Assembly (NCBI GenBank): GCA_009827235.1
Contig: SPMW01000013.1
Span: forward strand, 1-40,916
Reading direction: 5' to 3'
DNA: 40,916 nucleotides
Source: Candidatus Campylobacter infans
GTDB taxonomy: Bacteria; Campylobacterota; Campylobacteria; Campylobacterales; Campylobacteraceae
The notes under the pieces were generated by a model. The model was not told the DNA's origin. It did not search any database and was given only the letters and a program-made list of their open reading frames with translations. Both the position numbers and the translations under genes were made by a program. Below are positions 34,004 to 40,916 of this stretch, one piece after another (positions within the stretch are counted from its first letter, which is position 1; each line of letters opens with the position of its first letter).

Positions 34004-34690
34004 CTATGAAATTTCATTTACGGCTTGAACTACGAGAAATTCATTATATTCGCTGCCGTTATAGCGCGTGTAAATTTCTTTATCTATGCTAGTTATTTTT
34101 AAGCCAACTTGCTTGAATATTTCATCAATTAAAGCCTCATCATAAAAAGAAAAAAGCAAATCTTTGTGGGATGCTCTCGTGGCTTTGTAGAGATTTTGAG
34201 AAATTTGAATGCTTTGGGTTTTTAAGCCATCATTTACGCTTCTAAAATTTACACAAACTTGCCCGTGCTCATTTAAAATAGATTTAAACTCTTTGAGCAA
34301 ATTTTGTGCAATTTGTGGAGTAAAAAGATGTAAAATGCCCCAAGACACGATAGCATCTACTTTTAATTCAGGTAATAACTGCTTTAAGGTTTTATTTTTA
34401 TTGTTTAAAAGTATAAGCTCTGCTTTGGCTTTTGTTGCGTTTTCATTTAATCTTTCAAAAGATTTTTTTAGTGGCAGTTCGTTTATATCTACGCCAATAA
34501 TTGTTTTAATCCCAGCGCGCAAAAACACATCTAAATGCCTGCCAGCCCCACAGCCAAAATCCAGCGCGCTAGTAAATTTATTTTTAAAAATAAAGCGTGT
34601 AACATTTTCGTTTGGATAAATTAAATCACCTTGCATCACAAAATCTTGCCAAAGCGCCAGACTTTCGTGGTAATCTTTAATATCATTCAT
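34004..34690 (-). CDS. Class I SAM-dependent methyltransferase
   Basis: A 228-residue methyltransferase: motif I ALDFGCGAGRHL (42-53), the acidic post-I GVDINELPLKKSFERL, motif IV AIVSWGILHL, then LKEFKSILNEHGQVCVNFRS. The substrate-binding cap is small and no RNA- or DNA-binding domain is present, which fits a small molecule or glycan as acceptor rather than a macromolecule. A strong AAGGAG box precedes the ATG, which lies 30 bases after the end of the phase-variable ATP-grasp gene. It can therefore be translated on its own when that gene is off. Product unknown. Confidence 0.82.
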   Translation of the reverse strand: MNDIKDYHESLALWQDFVMQGDLIYPNENVTRFIFKNKFTSALDFGCGAGRHLDVFLRAGIKTIIGVDINELPLKKSFERLNENATKAKAELILLNNKNKTLKQLLPELKVDAIVSWGILHLFTPQIAQNLLKEFKSILNEHGQVCVNFRSVNDGLKTQSIQISQNLYKATRASHKDLLFSFYDEALIDEIFKQVGLKITSIDKEIYTRYNGSEYNEFLVVQAVNEIS

Positions 34691-34720
34691 TCTAAGCTCC
34701 TTAAAATTTTAAAATTAAAA

Positions 34721-35898
34721 TTACAATTTAAACTCATTCATTAAAATTTGTGCATTTTCTAAGCATTCTTGGCTAGTATCAGCTACCATAATCGCATAAC
34801 CGCGCCACATAATGCTAGCTCCATTTGTAACCTTACATAAATTACGATTTATATTGCATTCGTATTTTATTATGCCAAGTTCATTTTTTAAGGCATTAAA
34901 ATTTGGGATTTTCACCTCGCCCTCGCAGTCAAAATACCTAATAATTGCGTGCTTAAAAAAGCGTGGCTCAAAATCAAAAGGCTTTTTTAAGCTTAGATTT
35001 ATCCATTCTTTTATCATATTTATACCTGTGGTAATTTGAACAAAGGTGCTTGATAAATAATGCCCGCTCGGGCGTGGCGAAATTTCTATTATAAAAGGCT
35101 CGCTATTTGGCGTGATGATTATATCAGCGTTTAATAAAGAATTTTTAAGCTTTAAGTTTGTGGCTATTGCTTGAAGGCTTTGGCTGATTTTTTTTATTTC
35201 TTTTGCGCTGATATTGCCTATGCTTTGGCGATATGGCAAGGGCGTAAGAAGTTTTTGCCTTAATAAAATATGCTTATAGCGACCATCAATCACCACGCCA
35301 TCAAGCCCGTATTCTACGCCCTCAACTAGCGTTTGAGCTAAAAAATCGTTATTTTTAAGATCTTTACCGCACAGAAATTTTTCTAATTCGCTTAAATTTT
35401 TTACTGCTATTACATCTTTGTTACCGCTACCAAAACGCGGTTTGATGATTAAAGGGTATTTAAGCTTACTTAAATCTAAATCATCACTAATTAAAAAACA
35501 ATCTACTTTTTTCAAAATTGTTTCTCTTTTATGATAATTTTGGGATAGTACCCCCCCCCCCCCAAGAATTTATGAAATTTTAATTTATCTGTGCAAATAT
35601 CTGTGGCTATGAAACTAGCGCCTTCAAGATTAAAATGCTCTATTAAAGCAGCTGTCGTAACTAAGCACCTACCAAGCGGCACTGGCAAGATTAAATCAGG
35701 CGTTAAATTATGCTCATTTAGCGTGTTTATAATTTTTTGTGGGTTTTTGATATCCATTACAAAACTAATATCAGCTTCTTTTAAGCCTGGCGCATTTTTA
35801 TTTTCGTCAAATGCAACTACCCTTAGTCCTAAGCTTTTAGCCTGGCTAATAGCAAAAATGCTCTCACTACTTGCGCCTATTAATACAGCAATTTTCAT
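34721..35898 (-). CDS. Phase-variable ATP-grasp enzyme, in the off phase
   Basis: Two adjoining frames make up one ATP-grasp ligase. The N-terminal part (35898-35512) begins MKIAVLIGASSESIF with a GGGAG box, then VVAFDENKNAPGLKEAD and ATDICTDKLKFHKFL, the usual pre-ATP-grasp domain. It runs into 13 G on the coding strand and ends 17 codons later. The C-terminal part (to 34721) holds LKYPLIIKPRFGSGNKDV, FLAQTLVEGVEYGLDGVVI and FIIEISPRPSGH: the ATP-binding loop and Mg-binding Glu. With 11 or 14 G the join reads through VLSQNYHKRETILKKVD, giving about 392 residues. The family ligates a carboxylate to an amine; substrate unknown. Confidence 0.85.
35551..35563. repeat. Poly-C/G tract of 13 bases (phase-variation switch)
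   Basis: Thirteen C on the plus strand, which are 13 G in the ATP-grasp gene. At 13 the upstream frame runs off into a short tail and stops at 35512. Total G count of 3n+2 (11 or 14) joins both halves. It is the only homopolymer of this length and kind in the window. Confidence 0.95.
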
Positions 35899-35929
35899 CA
35901 ATTCTCCCATTAAACTACTGATATTTAAA

Positions 35930-36484
35930 TTATTCTTTGCCGACTAAGTTTGCTACATTGACAAATAAATTAGGATGTTCTTTTTTGATTTTATCAAGCA
36001 ATTTATCTAAATCTGGCTCTTTTTTAAAGTGTTCGCTATTTAATTCATCGATTGCTACGCGCCACACATCGCCAAAATCTAATGGCATATGTTGCCAAAT
36101 GCTACGCTCTAAACGAAGCTCAAAGTTTTCTTTTTGCTCGTTTTTAAGCATTTTAAAAACCACATCTAAAATTTCTGCTGGCATAAAAACAAAAGGCTCT
36201 TCATCTTTAATGCAAAACCACGGGACATTAAAATTTGCTTCTTGGTTTAAAATTTTTAATTTTAATTCATTTGGACTGGTTTGTTTGATATCAAAATTTA
36301 TTTGCTCATCAAGCCCTAATGTGCTTTTGAGATTTTCTAATATTTTTAAAGTTTGTTCTAGCTTTTTGCTAGTTACTAGCTCGGTTTTGAGCGCCTTTTT
36401 TCTTGGTCTTTTTGGAGCGCTTTGGCTTTTTTGGCTTTTGATTGTTGCTGGTTTTGTTGAAATTTCTTGCTTTGTTTTAGTCAT
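35930..36484 (-). CDS. DUF2603/UPF0763 family protein
   Basis: A 184-residue protein with a lysine-, serine- and proline-rich N-terminus ([14 protein letters not shown]) and a folded remainder with [20 protein letters not shown] and [18 protein letters not shown] recognise it as the epsilonproteobacterial UPF0763 family found next to argF in C. jejuni. The start follows AGGAAC and overlaps the end of argF by 8 bases, so it is cotranslated. Function unknown; the basic tail could bind nucleic acid or ribosomes. Confidence 0.78.
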   Translation of the reverse strand: MTKTKQEISTKPATIKSQKSQSAPKRPRKKALKTELVTSKKLEQTLKILENLKSTLGLDEQINFDIKQTSPNELKLKILNQEANFNVPWFCIKDEEPFVFMPAEILDVVFKMLKNEQKENFELRLERSIWQHMPLDFGDVWRVAIDELNSEHFKKEPDLDKLLDKIKKEHPNLFVNVANLVGKE

Positions 36485-37403
36485 TTTTGTTCCTATCGCA
36501 CCATACCATTATTGCTTTTTGAGCGTGTAAGCGATTGTGAGCTTGGGCAAAAATCTCGCTAGCGTGCGCTTCAAAAACTTCTTGGCTTACCTCATATCCA
36601 CGATATGCTGGCAAGCAGTGTAAAAATATGGCATTTTTGCCAAGTGCCATAATCCCATCATCTACGCAAAAACCTGCAAAATCTTTTATGCGTTTTTGTT
36701 TTTGATCTTCTTGTCCCATTGAAATCCAAGTATCTGTGGTGATTACATTAGCATCTTTTGCGGCTATTTTTGGATCGTTTAAAAGCTCGATTTTTGCTCG
36801 GCTTGTTTTAGCATTTTCAAGGGCGATTTTTAAAATTTGCTCTTTTGGTTCGTAAGATTTTGGCGTGGCGATATTAAGAGTAAAGCCGATTTTAGATGCT
36901 GCCATCAGCCAAGAATGGCTCATATTATTACCATCGCCTATGTAGGCTACTTTCATTTTAGCTAAATCTAGCCCAAGTTCTTTTAAGGTTAGTAAATCCG
37001 CCATTAACTGAACCGGATGAAAATCATCGCTAAGGCCGTTAATTACAGGCACGCCACTATATTTAGCCAGCTCTTCTAAATCGCTTTGCTTATACACGCG
37101 CGCCATTATCATATCAACCATACCGCCAAGCACGCGCGCAGTATCTTTAACCGGCTCTCCGCGCCCTAATTGAATATCTTTGGAGCTTAAAAATAAACCC
37201 TTGCCACCAAGCTGATGAATGCCAACCTCAAAGCTAACCCTTGTGCGCGTAGAGCTTTTTTCAAAAATCATAGCAAGGGTTTGCTCGCGTAAATACGGCG
37301 TGTAAATTTTGTTTAGGGTATCTTTTTTAATTTGGCTTGCAAGATCTAAAATATTTAAAATTTCATCTTTGCTTAAATCATTTAGTGTTAAAAAATGTCG
37401 CAT
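36477..37403 (-). CDS. argF: Ornithine carbamoyltransferase
   Basis: The 308-residue enzyme makes citrulline from ornithine and carbamoyl phosphate in arginine synthesis. Seen: the carbamoyl-phosphate loop SSTRTR (50-55), [12 protein letters not shown], the ornithine loop near [11 protein letters not shown], and HCLPAYRG. All catalytic residues are in place. Ribosome site AAAGGATTAAA. hemB lies 21 bases upstream and the DUF2603 gene overlaps its end, as in C. jejuni. Confidence 0.96.
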   Translation of the reverse strand: MRHFLTLNDLSKDEILNILDLASQIKKDTLNKIYTPYLREQTLAMIFEKSSTRTRVSFEVGIHQLGGKGLFLSSKDIQLGRGEPVKDTARVLGGMVDMIMARVYKQSDLEELAKYSGVPVINGLSDDFHPVQLMADLLTLKELGLDLAKMKVAYIGDGNNMSHSWLMAASKIGFTLNIATPKSYEPKEQILKIALENAKTSRAKIELLNDPKIAAKDANVITTDTWISMGQEDQKQKRIKDFAGFCVDDGIMALGKNAIFLHCLPAYRGYEVSQEVFEAHASEIFAQAHNRLHAQKAIMVWCDRNKND

Positions 37404-37424
37404 TTTAATCCTTTTATTAAAATT

Positions 37425-38399
37425 TCAAGCATTATTTAAAATTTGCGCCATTTCTTTGGCGTGATAAGTAATTATCATATCAGCGCCAGCGCGTTTAATG
37501 CCCAAAAGCGTTTCTACCATCACGCGCTCATAATCAATAACTCCAAGTTTTGCCCCAGCTTTTAAAAGCGCGTATTCTCCGCTCACATTATACGCACATA
37601 TCGGTAAAAGCGTGTTTTGTTTTAGTTTGCTGATAATATCTAAATAAGCAATGGCTGGTTTTACCATCAAAATATCAGCACCTTGTGCTTCATCTTCAAG
37701 GCTTTCGCGCAAGGCTTCGCGGGCATTTGCTGGATCCATTTGGTAGGATTTTCTATCGCCAAAATTAGGCGCTGAGCCAGCTGCATCTCTAAATGGCCCA
37801 TAATACGCGCTTGCAAATTTTGTAGAATACGCCATTAGTGGCAAATTTTTAAAAGCATTTTCATCAAGTGCTTTTCTTAAAGTAGCGATTATTCCGTCCA
37901 TCATTCCACTTGGTGCTATTATATCTGCGCCTGAGTTTGCGTGTATTAGGGCTTGTTTGGCAGAAATTTCAAGCGTGGCGTCATTATCAACTGCGCCATT
38001 TGGGCTTAAAATCCCACAATGCCCGTGATCTGTGTATTCACAAAAGCATAAATCAGTAATTAGCACAAAATCATTTGCGAAATTTTGCTTTATCGCTCTT
38101 AGCGTGCGCGCGATTATGCCGTCATTTGAGAGCGCGTCTGAGCCGATTGAATCTTTTAGTGCTGGCACTCCAAAAAGCAAAATGCTTTTAATGCCTAGCT
38201 TTTTTAAAATTTCACATTCTTTTAAAATTTCATCTATGCTAAATCTAAAAACGCCCGGCATACTTGCTATTTCATCTTTTACCCCTTCATTTTCAACTAC
38301 AAAAAGTGGGTAAATTAAATCACTAAGTTTAAGTGAAGTTTCGCGCAACATATCGCGCATAAGGGGATTTTGCCTGGTTCGTCTAAGTCTTGCAAACAT
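37425..38399 (-). CDS. hemB: Delta-aminolevulinic acid dehydratase
   Basis: The 324-residue porphobilinogen synthase condenses two 5-aminolevulinate molecules in heme synthesis. Schiff-base lysines are Lys194 in [14 protein letters not shown] and Lys247 in [12 protein letters not shown]; the zinc cysteines C118, C120 and C128 ([11 protein letters not shown]) show the zinc type. AAAGGACAAAAA precedes the ATG. It starts the minus-strand gene string that runs to 33647, so the phase-variable pair downstream is probably on its transcript. Confidence 0.96.
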   Translation of the reverse strand: MFARLRRTRQNPLMRDMLRETSLKLSDLIYPLFVVENEGVKDEIASMPGVFRFSIDEILKECEILKKLGIKSILLFGVPALKDSIGSDALSNDGIIARTLRAIKQNFANDFVLITDLCFCEYTDHGHCGILSPNGAVDNDATLEISAKQALIHANSGADIIAPSGMMDGIIATLRKALDENAFKNLPLMAYSTKFASAYYGPFRDAAGSAPNFGDRKSYQMDPANAREALRESLEDEAQGADILMVKPAIAYLDIISKLKQNTLLPICAYNVSGEYALLKAGAKLGVIDYERVMVETLLGIKRAGADMIITYHAKEMAQILNNA

Positions 38400-38522
38400 T
38401 TTTGTCCTTTGTCGCTAAAAAATTGCGCATTATAGCTAATTTTTAATCTTTTTAAACTTTATGCTGGCGCGATTTAAAATTTTAAATTTATTAAAATTTA
38501 GCCAAAATTACGCAATTTTGGC

Positions 38523-38528
38523 TACAAT
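38523..38528 (+). promoter_or_regulatory. Probable -10 box for glmM
   Basis: TACAAT in TTTTGGCTACAATCTCGCC, 38 bases before the ATG at 38566, upstream AT-rich. The divergent hemB start at 38399 shares this 166-base spacer, whose other half I cannot assign. Confidence 0.5.
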
Positions 38529-38565
38529 CTCGCCTTAAATCCAAATTTTAATGTAAAGGGCAAAA

Positions 38566-39906
38566 ATGGCTAAATTATTTGGCACAGATGGCGTGCGCGC
38601 TCTTGCTGGTGCAGGGCTTAATGCACAGCTTGCGATGCGCCTTGCGATGGCTGCTGGGATATATTTTCGCAAAAACTCACTAACAAATAATATTTTAGTT
38701 GGTAAAGACACACGCAAAAGTGGCTATATGATTGAAACTGCCATAGTTGCAGGGCTTACAGCAGTAGGCTATAATGTGCGCCAAATTGGTCCTATGCCAA
38801 CGCCAGCTGTGGCATTTTTGACAGAAGATATGCGCTGTGATGGCGGTATAATGATAAGCGCAAGCCACAATCCTTTTTTTGATAATGGTATAAAATTTTT
38901 TGATGCAAATGGCGATAAATTAAACGAACAAGCCGAAGAAGAAATAGAAAAAATTTATTATAACGATGAACAAATAGCCGCCGCGCAAGCCACAGGATTA
39001 AACATAGGCGCAGCCAAACGCATAGATGATGTAATAGGGCGATATATAGTTCATATTAAAGATTGCTTCCCGCGCCATCTTACGCTAAAAGGGCTAAGGG
39101 TGGTTTTAGATGTAAGCAATGGCGCTGCTTATAAGGTAGCACCTACGATATTTAGCGAGCTTGGTGCTGAGCTAATCGTGCTAAATGACGAACCAAATGG
39201 CGCTAATATAAATGAAAATTGTGGAGCCTTACACCCTGAAAATTTAGCCAAAAAAGTAAAATATTTGCGCGCTGATATAGGCTTTGGCTTTGATGGGGAT
39301 GCTGATAGGCTTGTAGTAGTTGATGAGCTAGGGCAAGTAGTTCATGGGGACGCTTTGCTTGGGATTTTGGCTTGGTTTTTACAAAGCGAGGGGCGTTTAA
39401 GTGGCAATAGCATAGTAGCTACTGTGATGAGTAATGCGGCATTAGAGGATTTTTTAAAGCCACTTGGTATAGGGCTTGGGCGTTGTGGCGTTGGCGATAA
39501 ATTCGTGCTAGAAAAAATGCGCGAACTTGGGTGTAATTTTGGTGGCGAACAAAGCGGGCATATTGTATTTAGCGATTTTGCTAAAACTGGCGATGGTTTA
39601 GTTAGTGCCTTACAAGTTGGGGCTTGCTTGTTAAAGCAAAAACAAAAAGCTAGCCAATTATTTGGCAAAATCAAGCCATATCCACAAATTTTACTCAATA
39701 TAAATGTGATAAAAAAACCACCGCTTGATGAAATAAAAGGCTTAAAAGAGCTTGAAAACTCACTAAAAGAGCAGGGTATTCGCTTTTTATTTCGCTATTC
39801 GGGGACTGAGAATTTATTAAGATTATTGCTTGAAGGGCGCGATGAAAGCTTAGTGGAGGCAAAAATGAAAGAAGTAGAAAAGTTTTTCTCCTTGGCACTC
39901 AAATAA
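38566..39906 (+). CDS. glmM: Phosphoglucosamine mutase
   Basis: The 446-residue enzyme interconverts glucosamine-6-phosphate and glucosamine-1-phosphate for peptidoglycan and LPS. Seen: LFGTDGVR (4-11), the phosphoserine loop [13 protein letters not shown] with Ser100, the metal loop [15 protein letters not shown] for the sugar and RYSGTEN for the phosphate. A clean AAAGGGCAAAA ribosome site precedes the ATG. All parts are standard and intact. Confidence 0.97.
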   Translation: MAKLFGTDGVRALAGAGLNAQLAMRLAMAAGIYFRKNSLTNNILVGKDTRKSGYMIETAIVAGLTAVGYNVRQIGPMPTPAVAFLTEDMRCDGGIMISASHNPFFDNGIKFFDANGDKLNEQAEEEIEKIYYNDEQIAAAQATGLNIGAAKRIDDVIGRYIVHIKDCFPRHLTLKGLRVVLDVSNGAAYKVAPTIFSELGAELIVLNDEPNGANINENCGALHPENLAKKVKYLRADIGFGFDGDADRLVVVDELGQVVHGDALLGILAWFLQSEGRLSGNSIVATVMSNAALEDFLKPLGIGLGRCGVGDKFVLEKMRELGCNFGGEQSGHIVFSDFAKTGDGLVSALQVGACLLKQKQKASQLFGKIKPYPQILLNINVIKKPPLDEIKGLKELENSLKEQGIRFLFRYSGTENLLRLLLEGRDESLVEAKMKEVEKFFSLALK

Positions 39907-39928
39907 GCCTAGATCTAGCCTTGCTAAA

Positions 39929-40916
39929 TCATAAATCCTTTATATGCTTTTTTAATTCATTAAATAAACGCTTGCCACCTTCTACATTAAGATGGTGGTT
40001 ATCGCCATATAATGGCTCAACTCCATCAAAAGCGTAGCAAAATTTCTCATCACAAAGCGCATTTACAGGATCAATCACATTTATTTTTGGAAATTCTTTT
40101 GCTAGGGAATTTATTATTTGTTTATAAATTTTTACGCTTTGCTCGTAATATTCGCGCGTGATTTTACAGCTTTCATAGCGCGAAAATAAGCCAAAAGATC
40201 TACCAATACAACTACTTGGGAAAAACGGCAAGGTCGGCACATCAATCACAAAATACACAGGATAATTTTGTTGGCTTAAAAATGCAAAAATTTCACGCAT
40301 TTTGCTTTCATAAAGGGCTGGATTTTTAAGCCTGCTATCGTTCATATAATTAAAAATAAACAATTCTTTAATATTAATTTTATTCAATAATTCATATTCT
40401 TTATCTACGATTATTTTACAAGTTGGAAACATTTCATACTCGCGCATTAAAGCCGGGCAATCGCCTATGCCAAGCATTAGATTATGCCCGCTTTCTTTGC
40501 TAGCTGAGATATTAAAAAATGCATCGCGCGCGTGAGAATCGCCAAGAATTAGCGTGTATTCTTTGCCTAGATCGCTTTTATTTGTGTAGATAAAAGCTAG
40601 TGGATCTGTGTTTAATAGCTCTTTAAATATAACTGCGTTTTGCTCGTATTCTTTTAGCTCTTTTGGCCACGCAAAAGGCAAGGTATTTATAAAGCTTCTT
40701 TGGCTTACTATCTTGCCTTTATCTTTTTGGACGGCCTTACCGCCAAAGCCAGCTGCTAGCATAATAGCTAGTAAAATGCCAGCAAAAACATAACTTTTTT
40801 GCGCCCTTGCATAAAGCTCTATAAATCTATAAACTAAAAAAGCCAAAAATACACAAATAATTAAAACCAAAACCCCACGCCAAGCACTAATATCAATGCC
40901 TAAAATATGGCAAAAA
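39929..40916 (-). CDS. SGNH-type O-acyltransferase (OafA-like), partial at right edge
   Basis: The frame stays open to the window edge. It begins in the last membrane helices of an acyltransferase-3 domain (LGIDISAWRG, LVYRFIELYARA), then a further helix, then a periplasmic SGNH hydrolase-like domain: ILGDSHARDAF with the nucleophile Ser and GDNHHLN with the Asp/His pair near the C-terminus. These fused proteins O-acetylate cell-surface sugars such as LPS, capsule or peptidoglycan in the inner membrane. The N-terminal helices are outside the window. Nothing is damaged in the visible part; its start codon is not in view. Confidence 0.82.
   Translation of the reverse strand, partial: FCHILGIDISAWRGVLVLIICVFLAFLVYRFIELYARAQKSYVFAGILLAIMLAAGFGGKAVQKDKGKIVSQRSFINTLPFAWPKELKEYEQNAVIFKELLNTDPLAFIYTNKSDLGKEYTLILGDSHARDAFFNISASKESGHNLMLGIGDCPALMREYEMFPTCKIIVDKEYELLNKINIKELFIFNYMNDSRLKNPALYESKMREIFAFLSQQNYPVYFVIDVPTLPFFPSSCIGRSFGLFSRYESCKITREYYEQSVKIYKQIINSLAKEFPKINVIDPVNALCDEKFCYAFDGVEPLYGDNHHLNVEGGKRLFNELKKHIKDL

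Overview
The window looks like chromosomal DNA of a Campylobacter (Campylobacterota) that is not C. jejuni. The evidence is low GC with many AAATTTTA and GCGC words, TATAAT-type -10 boxes preceded by T-rich DNA, a fused CcsBA cytochrome c assembly protein, PglH- and PglJ-like glycosyltransferases, the ilvC / YibQ-like / dprA / ruvX / RNA-m5C-methyltransferase gene order known from C. jejuni, and a 13-base poly-G/C tract of the kind Campylobacter uses for phase variation. No intergenic stretch exceeds 300 bases.

Layout. 1-390: edge of a small two-gene cassette that looks like a toxin-antitoxin pair. 473-1765: pyrC. 2056-2342: tRNA-Ser(GGA) and, on the other strand, tRNA-Glu(TTC). 2510-4255: a short tandem repeat, a lipoprotein, and the ctsW/lipoprotein pair resembling the C. 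jejuni ctsW-mapA region. 4357-5877: acetate/succinate CoA-transferase. 6052-8408: hypB, hypC and hypD for [NiFe]-hydrogenase maturation, with a gutted C5 DNA methyltransferase between hypC and hypD and no hypE after hypD. 8418-14989: sugar-nucleotide and glycan genes (galE, ugd, a Wzx-type flippase, pglH, pglJ), interrupted by a frameshifted small membrane gene and a recombinase remnant. 15156-18293: ccsBA. 18428-22508: the conserved ilvC to methyltransferase block. 22573-25475 (minus strand): ruvB, an Fe-S oxidoreductase subunit and an HPt-like protein. 25594-28621: panB, rhodanese, rhomboid, DUF455 and SixA genes in a row. 28777-30219: pncB with a distinctly more GC-rich composition. 30482-31103: a frameshifted nitroreductase. 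31121-33604: nspC, recO, yceI. 33647-38399 (minus strand): a compact gene string hemB, argF, DUF2603, ATP-grasp, methyltransferase, small protein, ending at a strong hairpin. 38566-39906: glmM. 39929-40916: the C-terminal part of an SGNH-type O-acyltransferase that runs off the window.

The most interesting item is the ATP-grasp gene at 34721-35898. It is cut into two frames by a run of 13 G on its coding strand. One more G, or two fewer, would join both halves into a single full-length ATP-grasp enzyme. It sits directly upstream of a SAM-dependent methyltransferase inside a housekeeping hemB-argF gene string, so it looks like a phase-variable small-molecule or surface-modification pair of unknown product. 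The window also holds several decay events with visible mechanisms: a C5 methyltransferase deleted from motif I to motif IX, a nitroreductase shifted in a run of five T, a two-helix membrane protein with a shifted end, and a MerR-like recombinase remnant whose end overlaps the pglH start.

Names rest on recognised motifs and remembered family sequences and gene orders; no database search was possible.
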